64,000 bases of DNA. Source: Rutidosis leptorrhynchoides. Taxonomy: Eukaryota > Streptophyta > Magnoliopsida > Asterales > Asteraceae. Both the position numbers and the translations under genes were made by a program. The first letter of the stretch is position 1. Each line of letters begins with the position of its first letter. The DNA lies in the NCBI RefSeq assembly GCF_046630445.1, contig NC_092341.1, positions 216,755,501 through 216,819,500 of the forward strand. The letters run 5' to 3'. A model generated the notes under the pieces. The model was given only the letters and a program-made list of their open reading frames with translations, was not told the origin of the DNA and did not search any database. This document shows, piece by piece, positions 55,001-64,000 of this stretch.

Positions 55001-56601
55001 AGCGTAGGTGGATTGAATTATTGAATGATTACGACTTTGAGATTCGTTACCACCCGGGGAAGGCAAATGTGGTAGCCGATGCCTTGAGCAGGAAGGACAG
55101 AGAACCCATTCGAGTAAAATCTATGAATATAATGATTCATAATAACATTACTACTCAAATAAAGGAGGCACAACAAGGAGTTTTAAAAGAGGGAAATTTA
55201 AAGGATGAAATACCCAAAGGATCAGAGAAGCATCTTAATATTCGGGAAGACGAAACCCGGTATAGGGCTGAAAGGATTTGGGTACCAAAATTTGGAGATA
55301 TGAGAGAAATGGTACTTAGAGAAGCTCATAAAACCAGATACTCAATACATCCTGGAACAGGGAAGATGTACAAGGATCTCAAGAAACATTTTTGGTGGCC
55401 GGGTATGAAAGCCGATGTTGCTAAATATGTAGGAGAATGTTTGACGTGTTCTAAGGTCAAAGCTGAGCATCAGAAACCATCAGGTCTACTTCAACAACCC
55501 GAAATCCCGGAATGGAAATGGGAAAACATTACCATGGATTTCATCACTAAATTGCCAAGGACTGCAAGTGGTTTTGATACTATTTGGGTAATAGTTGATC
55601 GTCTCACCAAATCAGCACACTTCCTACCAATAAGAGAAGATGACAAGATGGAGAAGTTAGCACGACTGTATTTGAAGGAAGTCGTCTCCAGACATGGAAT
55701 ACCAATCTCTATTATCTCTGATAGGGATGGCAGATTTATTTTAAGATTCTGGCAGACGTTACAGCAAGCATTAGGAACTCGTCTAAACATGAGTACTGCC
55801 TATCATCCACAAACTGATGGGCAGAGCGAAAGGACGATATAAACGCTTGAATACATGCTACGAGCATGTGTTATTGATTTCGGAAACAGTTGGGATCGAC
55901 ATCTACCGTTAGCAGAATTTTCCTACAACAACAGCTACCATTCAAGCATTGAGATGGCGCCGTTTGAAGCACTTTATGGTAGAAAGTGCAGGTCTCTGAT
56001 TTGTTGGAGTGAAGTGGGGGATAGACAGATTACGGGTCCGGAGATTATACAAGAAACTACCGAGAAGATCATCCAAATTCAACAACGGTTGAAAACCGCC
56101 CAAAGTCGACAAAAGAGCTACGCTGACATTAAAAGAAAAGATATAGAATTTGAAATTGGAGAGATGGTCATGCTTAAAGTTGCACCTTGGAAAGGTGTTG
56201 TTCGATTTGGTAAACGAGGGAAATTAAATCCAAGGTATATTGGACCATTCAAGATTATTGATCGTGTCGGACCAGTAGCTTACCGACTTGAGTTACCTCA
56301 ACAACTCGCGGCTGTACATAACACTTTCCACGTCTCGAATTTGAAGAAATGTTTTGCTAAAGAAGATCTCACTATTCCGTTAGATGAAATCCAAATCAAC
56401 GAAAAACTTCAATTCATAGAAGAACCCGTCGAAATAATGGATCGTGAGGTTAAAAGACTTAAGCAAAACAAGATACCAATTGTTAAGGTTCGATGGAATG
56501 CTCGTAGAGGACCCGAGTTCACCTGGGAGCATGAAGATCAGATGAAGAAGAAATACCCGCATCTATTTCCAGAAGATTCATCAACACCTTCAACAGCTTA
56601 A
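52039..56601 (+). pseudogene. Third element gag-pol, single frame with four stops
   Basis: It starts at ATG 52039 (MAPTTRHTVNMNEEEF). The order is Gag (CTYKEFTACKPLEFDGTEGP), an Asn-rich linker (about 52780-52950), zinc knuckles ([14 protein letters not shown]; the second ends in F instead of the last Cys), protease (FDSGADRSY), RT (FIDDIL near 54320), RNase H, integrase (SDRDGRF, QSER) and a chromodomain-like tail. All parts lie in one frame of 1,521 codons. Stops are at 52528-52530 (TGA), 54277-54279 (TGA), 54523-54525 (TGA for TGG) and 55840-55842 (TAA, directly after SERTI). All are explained by C-to-T or G-to-A. Tekay/Del-like. Confidence 0.93.
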
Positions 56602-56636
56602 AATTTCGGGACGAAATTTATTTAACGGGTAGGTAC
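56601..56636 (+). promoter_or_regulatory. PPT-side hairpin and 3' LTR junction, third element
   Basis: AAATTTCG-GGA-CGAAATTT at 56601-56619, overlapping the last base of the gag-pol stop, then TTAACGGGTAGGTAC up to LTR TG at 56637. Confidence 0.6.
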
Positions 56637-59600
56637 TGTAGTGACCCGAACTTTTCCATGTTTATATATATTAATTGAGATTGATATTTACATGATTAAA
56701 TGTTTCCAACATGTTAAGCAATCAAACTTGTTAAGACTTGATTAATTGAAATATGTTTCATATAGACAATTGACCACCCAAGTTGACCGGTGATTCACGA
56801 ACGTTAAAACTTGTAAAAACTATATGATGACATATATATGGATATATATATAGTTAACATGATACTATGATAAGTAAACATATCATTAAGTATATTAACA
56901 ATGAACTACATATGTAAAAACAAGACTACTAACTTAATGATTTTTAAACGAGACATATATGTAACGATTATCGTTGTAAAGACATTTAATGTATATATAT
57001 CATATTAAGAGATATTCATACATGATAATATCATGATAATATAATAATTTAAAATCTCATTTGATATTATAAACATTGGGTTAACAACATTTAACAAGAT
57101 CGTTAACCTAAAGGTTTCAAAACAACACTTACATGTAACGACTAACGATGACTTAACGACTCAGTTAAAATGTATATACATGTAGTGTTTTAATATGTAT
57201 TTATACACTTTTGAAAGACTTCAATACACTTATCAAAATACTTCTACTTAACAAAAATGCTTACAATTACATCCTCGTTCAGTTTCATCAACAATTCTAC
57301 TCGTATGCACCCGTATTCGTACTCGTACAATACACAGCTTTTAGATGTATGTACTATTGGTATATACACTCCAATGATCAGCTCTTAGCAGCCCATGTGA
57401 GTCACCTAACACATGTGGGAACCATCATTTGGCAACTAGCATGAAATATCTCATAAAATTACAAAAATATGAGTAATCATTCATGACTTATTTACATGAA
57501 AACAAAATTACATATCCTTTATATCTAATCCATACACCAACGACCAAAAACACCTACAAAAACTGTCATTCTTCAGTTTTCTTCATCTAATTGATCTCTC
57601 TCAAGTTCTATCTTCAAGTTCTAAGTGTTCTTCATAAATTCTACAAGTTCTAGTTACATAAAATCAAGAATACTTTCAAGTTTGCTAGCTCACTTCCAAT
57701 CTTGTAAGGTGATCATCCAACCTCAAGAAATCTTTGTTTCTTACAGTAGGTTATCATTCTAATACAAGGTAATAATCATATTCAAACTTTGGTTCAATTT
57801 CTATAACTATAACAATCTTATTTTAAGTGATGATCTTACTTGAACTTGTTTTCGTGTCATGATTCTGCTTCAAGAACTTCGAGCCATCCAAGGATTCGTT
57901 GAAGCTAGGTCCATTTTTCTCTTTTCCAGTAGGTTTATCCAAGGAACTTAAGGTAGTAATGATGTTCATAACATCATTCGATTCATACATATAAAGCTAT
58001 CTTATTCGAAGGTTTAAACTTGTAATCACTAGAACATAGTTTAGTTAATTCTAAACTTGTTCGCAAACAAAAGTTAATCCTTCTAACTTGACTTTTAAAA
58101 TCAACTAAACACATGTTCTATATCTATATGATATGCTAACTTAATGATTTAAAACCTGGAAACACGAAAAACACCGTAAAACCGGATTTACGCCGTCGTA
58201 GTAACACCGCGGGCTGTTTTGGGTTAGTTAATTAAAAACTATGATAAACTTTGATTTAAAAGTTGTTATTCTGAGAAAATGATTTTTATTATGAACATGA
58301 AACTATATCCAAAAACTATGGTTAAACTCAAAGTGGAAGTATGTTTTCTAAAATGGTCATCTAGACGTCGTTCTTTCGACTGAAATGACTACCTTTACAA
58401 AAACGACTTGTAACTTATTTTTCCGACTATAAACCTATACTTTTTCTGTTTAGATTCATAAAATAGAGTTCAATATGAAACCATAGCAATTTGATTCACT
58501 CAAAACGGATTTAAAATGAAGAAGTTATGGGTAAAACAAGATTGGATAATTTTTCTCATTTTAGCTACGTGAAAATTGGTAACAAATCTATTCCAACCAT
58601 AACTTAATCAACTTGTATTGTATATTATGTAATCTTGAGATACCATAGACACGTATACAATGTTTCGACCTATCATGTCGACACATCTATATATATTTCG
58701 GAACAACCATAGACACTCTATATGTGAATGTTGGAGTTAGCTATACAGGGTTGAGGTTGATTCCAAAATATATATAGTTTGAGTTGTGATCAATACTGAG
58801 ATACGTATACCCTGGGTCGTGGATTGATTCAAGATAATATTTATCGATTTATTTCTGTACATCTAACTGTGGACAACTAGTTGTAGGTTACTAACGAGGA
58901 CAGCTGACTTAATAAACTTAAAACATCAAAATATATTAAAAGTGTTGTAAATATATTTTGAACATACTTTGATATATATGTATATATTGTTATAGGTTTG
59001 TGAATCAACCAGTGGCCAAGTCTTACTTCCCGACGAAGTAAAAATCTGTGAAAGTGAGTTATAGTCCCACTTTTAAAATCTAATATTTTTGGGATGAGAA
59101 TACATGCAGGTTTTATAAATGATTTACAAAATAGACACAAGTACATGAAACTACATTCTATGGTTGAATTATCGAAATCGAATATGCCCCTTTTATTAAG
59201 TCTGGTAATCTAAGAATTAGGGAACAGACACCGTAATTGACGCGAATCCTAAAGATAGATCTATTGGGCCTAACAAACCCCATCCAAAGTACCGGATGCT
59301 TTAGTACTTCGAAATTTATATCATATCCGAAGGGTGTCCCGGAATGATGGGGATATTCTTATATATGCATCTTGTTAATGTTGGTTACCAGGTGTTCACC
59401 ATATGAATGATTTTTATCTCTATGTATGGGATGTGTATTGAAATATGAAATCTTGTGGTCTATTGTTACGATTTGATATATATAGGTTAAACCTATAACT
59501 CACCAACATTTTTGTTGACGTTTTAAGCATGTTTATTCTCAGGTGATTATTAAGAGCTTCCGATGTCGCATACTTAAATAAGGACGAGATATGGAGTCAA

Positions 59601-59885
59601 TGCTTGTATGATATTGTGTAAAAACTGCATTCAAGAAACTTATTTTGTTGTAACATATTTGTATTGTAAACCATTATGTAATGGTCGTGTGTAAATAGGA
59701 TATTTTAGATTATCATTATTTGATAATCTACGTAAAGCTTTTTAAACCTTTATTGATGAAATAAAGGTTATGATTTGTTTTAAGATGAATGCAGTCTTTG
59801 AAAAACGTCTCATATAGAGGTCAAAACCTCGCAACGAAATCAATTAATATGGAACATTTTTAATCAATAAGAACGGGACATTTCA
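56637..59885 (+). mobile_element. 3' LTR of third gypsy element
   Basis: A complete LTR of 3,249 bp from TGTAGTGACCCG to ACGGGACATTTCA. A promoter-like TATTGGTATATACA lies at 57355-57368 and the GAGGT-CAAA-ACCTC hairpin at 59817-59830. It contains the conserved CGCGAATCCT...GATAGATCTAT core. No credible gene. Confidence 0.9.
57355..57368 (+). promoter_or_regulatory. Candidate LTR promoter, third element
   Basis: TATTGGTATATACA inside a longer ACTATTGGTATATACA match to LTRs B and C, although the surrounding sequence differs. Confidence 0.4.
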
Positions 59886-60248
59886 TGTTACTTGTATTTC
59901 TCCTTGGTTTCCTTTATGGTTAGCTCAATCCGTTTTCCAGTTTCAACTTTTCTGAGCTTTTCCAACATACTAATCTTTATCATCAAATTTTCGATGATTA
60001 TGGTCGTTTATGGTTATCTACAGTTTCTGCTGCTTCATTCAGCTTTTTCAACATTCAGAGTATTGATTTGTGACTGAGTGCTTTTCAGAATTTTAGAATG
60101 AGAGATCATAATTCTAAAAGATAAATGTCATATATATAACTGTTGATGTAGATATGCTGTGAGTTTTCAAAGTACTGATTGCTGATTCCCGGTAATTGTT
60201 ATGGCAGTTCTCGTTATAAGATGCGGATGAGTATATGATAGGGTTTCA

Positions 60249-60497
60249 ATGAATAAATATAATGATTTATCAGAGAGATTTAAGCCAAAAAGCAACGAGG
60301 TTGCTGGTACGTCTGCTGGTAATATGGTGGAATATAAAAGAATTCTCCGGTATCAAAAGGGTAATTGTATATATCAGGATTATAGTAAGGCTACTTCGAA
60401 TGAAAAGTCGAAGTTGACTTGCTGGAGCTGTGACAAAATTGGCTACTTTAAAAAAAATCGCAAAGTTATTTTTGCTAATAAATGTCAAACGATCTGA
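60249..60497 (+). pseudogene. Zinc-knuckle ORF fragment, antisense to the LARD interior
   Basis: From ATG 60249 it is open for 82 codons. CWSCDKIGYFKKNRK near residue 58 resembles the CCHC knuckle of Copia Gag proteins (C-x2-C-x4-H-x4-C), with the His replaced by Tyr and the last Cys lost. The same region is present, more decayed, in copies I and II (about 12330-12545 and 30580-30800). It seems to be a piece of another element's gag captured in reverse. Confidence 0.4.
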
Positions 60498-62136
60498 CGC
60501 GGCTACGTGTTAAACTTTTACTCAGTTGCCGAGAGTTTCTCAGGTGCATAACTATATGCATAAATCTTTCCTTCCGTTAATGAAGTGAAGGTTGATTCAT
60601 CCTATCGATTGAGGTGTTTTCAAGAATCATGAAAGGTTTGAACGCGGATTATAATTGTCCGGATACAAATGAGGTTTAAGATGAAATTAAGTGGCAACTT
60701 GAAGAATTGTTTAGTTTCATATGTTATAATCAATATTTTAATTTATTTTAATTATCCAATGTTATTAGTGCACAGTCGATAGTCCACAGTTGACAGTCCA
60801 ATAATTCATATATAGTTTAATATATAATATTCGAATTAATTAATACGTGTCGTGACCCGTATACGTCTCAGACTCGATCACAACTCAAAGTATATATATT
60901 ATTTGAGAATCAACCTCAACCCTGTATAGAGAACTCGATCATTACTGCATATAGAGTGTCTATGGTGATTTCAAATAATATATATAGATGCGTCGATATG
61001 ATATGTCAAAACCTTGTATACGTGTCTCGATATTTAAAGTGCGTAAAATAAATACAGAAATTAAACGACGATAAATAAAATGCGTAAAGTAAATAACAGA
61101 AATTAAATGACAATAATTAAAATTGCGATAATTAAATTGCGATAATTAAATTGCGATAAAATAAATTGCGATAAATAAATTGCGATAATTAAATGGTAAT
61201 ATGGAATTAACAGTTAGCTAGGAACAGTTATCTAGGTTTTTGTTAGCGTGGATTCTTAATAGAATTTCATATTGTTAATTAATCTGTTTCTAATCAATTT
61301 TTATTGTGTCTATTATTTCTTCGTTATGTCACTTGATGGATTCTGATAGATCAAAATCCAAATATGTAATTGGATGAAAATGGTTATTCTGTGATGAACG
61401 GATTTGTATATCGGTGGATGTAAGTAGGATAGTAAATGAATGTTGAATCAGATTCGAAGAGTGTATAGTATAACTTATTAATGTAGAATCTAAATATTCC
61501 TCGGGTGTTACCTACCCGTTAAAATATTTTCACCATTAACAGTTTGTACAATAAAAATTTTAATTACAATCTCTATGAAAACATATATACATATATATTT
61601 TCTTCAGACGTAATCATGGATTTAATGAGTCAATGGAAAATTAAACTCATTTAGTTTTCGGTTGGAACTAGAAAAAATAATCTCTAAAACTTTAGAGATT
61701 ACATATTCTCCATGTCGAACGAAGATAAATGAGGTAGAACGATACGTAGAACAAAGATCATACTCAAAGTACAGATGATGATATTGAAGCATGGATTGTT
61801 GATGGTTCTGGTGCTGTTATTGATGGTACTGTTAGTGCTGGTGATGTTGCTGAAGCTGGTACATTATTCACCATATTCTCCGAATTGATTATTCGAGCGC
61901 GAAGTTTGTTGACTTATTACTCCAGGATGATTGTCGATCGGGACGAGCGGATAAATAAGGTTTAGAATTATGGATAGAATATAATCTTGTCGAGTTACAC
62001 TGGAAATGAGACTGAAAATGGTGTCTCGAACAGGTTCGCCGATAAACGCTTCAGGTTCATTGTCAAGAGGTGAATTCGGTTGATGGAAGGGATTGCCTTC
62101 TGCACGTTTCCATTAATTAAGTCGACTACGAACCCA

Positions 62137-62308
62137 TCAGATGAATTGATAATGGCTGATTGGTTGATTCATGCCGATGACGCTGTTTTTGGAGCTTAGG
62201 TGAACATCTATGTCGGAATAGCTGTCGGAATAACTATTGGAATAGCTATCGGAATCTGAGGAACTCGAACTAGTTGAAGGATTCATCTCGTACGATAAGA
62301 TGAATGAT
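62137..62308 (-). pseudogene. Ser/Asp-rich leader-protein remnant of the relic
   Basis: Starting at an ATG near 62286 on the minus strand, it reads MNPSTSSSSSDSDSYSNSYS, followed by SDSYSDIDV, and stops at about 62137. Leftward (to about 61850) it aligns with the EPEA...GEPVRDT and NHPGV segments of 10725-11155. Its Ser/Asp-rich start recalls the acidic leader ORFs of the autonomous elements. Confidence 0.45.
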
Positions 62309-62446
62309 TTTTGATAAGGAATAGATTTTAGGATGTAGATTAGTACCCTGCAATACATAATTTACATATGCATATATAATACTAAGATTCCATAAGTTAC
62401 GGAGGAATCTACGGAAGTTGTCAGGCAAAGTTACAGTAACAGATAC

Positions 62447-64000
62447 TGTCATAACCCGTCCTTAACCATAAGAACGTGTTAGATAACATATGATTTCATT
62501 GCGAGGTATTGACCTCTATATGCGACATTTTTAAAAGAACAACTGCATTTATTTTACATTACAAACCATAACTCTTATTTTAATACAAGCTTTAGACAAT
62601 AAAAAGATGATTATCGTTTAGCGATAATCTTAGACTTACAAACTTTACATGTGATGATAACAATACGATTTCTAGCATATTTTACATTACAAATCCTCCG
62701 ATATGCAGTTTTATTTTTGACACAAATATGCATACTCAAGATCTTGTTTAAATTCAACATGTTGCAGCGGAAGCTTCTAATTATCACCTGAGAATAGACA
62801 TGTTTAAAACGTCAACATAAAGTTGGTGAGATATAGGTTTAATGCCGGCAGCAATATATATATAGACCACAAGATTTCACATATAAACATTTTAATAAAA
62901 ATATTCTAAGTGGTTGAGCACTTGGTAACCATACTTAACATTTAATCACGTCGCATATTCCCTTTATTATGAAATCTTACTACACTGTACCAAGTGTAGT
63001 CACCGAAATGAAGTACTGTGCAACCGTTGAATACTGGTCGTCCAGTCCGGTTGGGGTTGTCAGGCCCGATAGATCTATCAACAGGATTCGCGTTTACAAT
63101 ACCGCTGTAAATAACAGTTACCAAGCTACAGGGAAGTATGCCAGTGGTACAACTCAACGTAGAATATATTTTTCAGTTACTTGTGTCCATAACGTAAAAC
63201 ATAAAATACATGTATTCTCATCCCGAAATACTTAGAGTTTAAAAGTGGGACTATATACTCACTTTTGTCTTGAAGATATGTAATTTCGACTTGGTCTCCG
63301 ATTGATATCACGAACCTATCCATATATAATTTATCAATATATTTTCATTTTAAACAAACGTCACATATATATACTTATAATACTTTTAATAATTCTTAGT
63401 CCGTAGTTAGCAGTCCGATGTTAGTAATTCAATTTTAATGGTTCATTTTTAGGTGTTTAATAAACCCCCAACGAAATAAATAAAACCCCCATCGTATATG
63501 TATTGGTCGAGATTAATCTTGACCCACGGTACCGGTGTTGTCAAATGACGTGTTGCGTACATAAAGTACCGGTGTTGTCAAATGACGTGTTGCGTACAAT
63601 CATGGGATCTTATGATTAATCTTCTCGTATTGTTTACGGGTGATCCTGAACCATATAAAATTAAATTATGAGTACATATATATAAAATATCATGTTATTT
63701 TAAAAAGATGTGATTTATTTAATTTTCTCCAATTATTTTCGTAGCTAAACTAGTCTTGGATATCCGATTTTGTTTTGGTCGTAGTTTCTTCGTTACAACT
63801 CCGTTTTCGTTGGTTCAACTTGCCACTTCCTTGGATCGAGTCCCTCTTTAAGACTATGAACTGTAAATACCTTAGTTTGTATTCGAAATCACAGGTCATA
63901 GGTCAAACTTTAGTGAAACTTATGAAGTTAATCATTTTCCATCATGTAAACAACCTTAAATGATTATTTTTCTAAAAATACTTATACTTTGAGTTAAATC
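62447..64000 (-). mobile_element. First-family LTR, minus strand, cut by the window end
   Basis: It begins TGTCATAACCCG on the plus strand, the reverse of the LTR A terminus, and matches about the last 1.55 kb of LTRs A-C. The GAGGT/ACCTC hairpin and the GATAGATCTATC palindrome (about 63069) are kept. No primer site adjoins it, so it may be a solo LTR inserted in the LARD relic or part of a rearranged element. Confidence 0.85.

Larger units (their letters stand above)
59886..62446 (-). mobile_element. LARD-type internal region relic, minus strand
   Basis: Its reverse complement follows the LARD interior from about 10640 to 12820 but is clearly more diverged than copies I and II. It includes the motif reading TTAACGGGTAGGTA on the minus strand (about 61509-61522) and a leader-protein remnant. 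The left edge is cut by the third element, and the right edge meets a first-family LTR without a primer site. Confidence 0.75.

Overview
The window is repeat-dense nuclear DNA from a flowering plant. The evidence is Ty3/gypsy chromoviruses primed by initiator tRNA-Met (primer site TGGTATCAGAGC), an L1-type LINE with a plant-style reverse-transcriptase zinc-binding domain, and one spliced gene for a chloroplast Tat-pathway component. The style of the elements suggests Asteraceae; this is inferred from family resemblance only. I see no rRNA gene, no functional tRNA gene and no CRISPR array. Almost every coding region is broken.

Nested layout, left half. A short LINE-like element encoding only an RRM-type ORF1 begins at 387 and ends with an A-rich tail at 41510. 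It is flanked by a 15-bp target duplication (372-386 and 41511-41525, one mismatch). About 39.3 kb of Ty3/gypsy DNA sits inside it, arranged LTR - internal - LTR - internal - LTR (1898-4763, 20068-22952, 38285-41176). Each internal region carries the same non-autonomous LARD-like element (7347-17185 and 25554-35402), inserted at the same base between protease and reverse transcriptase and flanked by the same GATGT duplication. The repeat unit is therefore about 18.2 kb, and it was duplicated after the nested insertion.

Middle. Right of the LINE tail is the only host gene seen, a TATA/Tha4-like thylakoid translocase gene (about 41785-42845, one intron) whose expected start codon reads ATA. It is followed by a decayed Q/P-rich ORF on the minus strand, then a 5 kb minus-strand LINE (43903-48880) with a broken ORF1 and ORF2. 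An inverted LTR fragment of a fourth related family truncates that LINE.

Right half. A third gypsy element (49350-59885) has a 5'-truncated left LTR, a mutated primer site, an acidic leader ORF, a fragment resembling SEL1/F-box-type host sequence, and a gag-pol frame with four stops. Beyond it lies a minus-strand relic of the LARD internal region (59886-62446), abutting a minus-strand LTR of the first family that runs off the window.

Shared design. The LTR families share a conserved core with a GATAGATCTATC palindrome, a GAGGT/ACCTC hairpin near the 3' end (not found in the LARD LTR), an AAATTTCG/CGAAATTT hairpin before the 3' LTR, a leader ORF between primer site and gag, and a 16-nt motif present both next to the 3' LTR and in the leader. 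The LARD-like element keeps these signals and a leader-protein remnant but no gag-pol, as expected of a family mobilised in trans. Its LTR also carries a tRNA-like sequence with a perfect Pol III B box.
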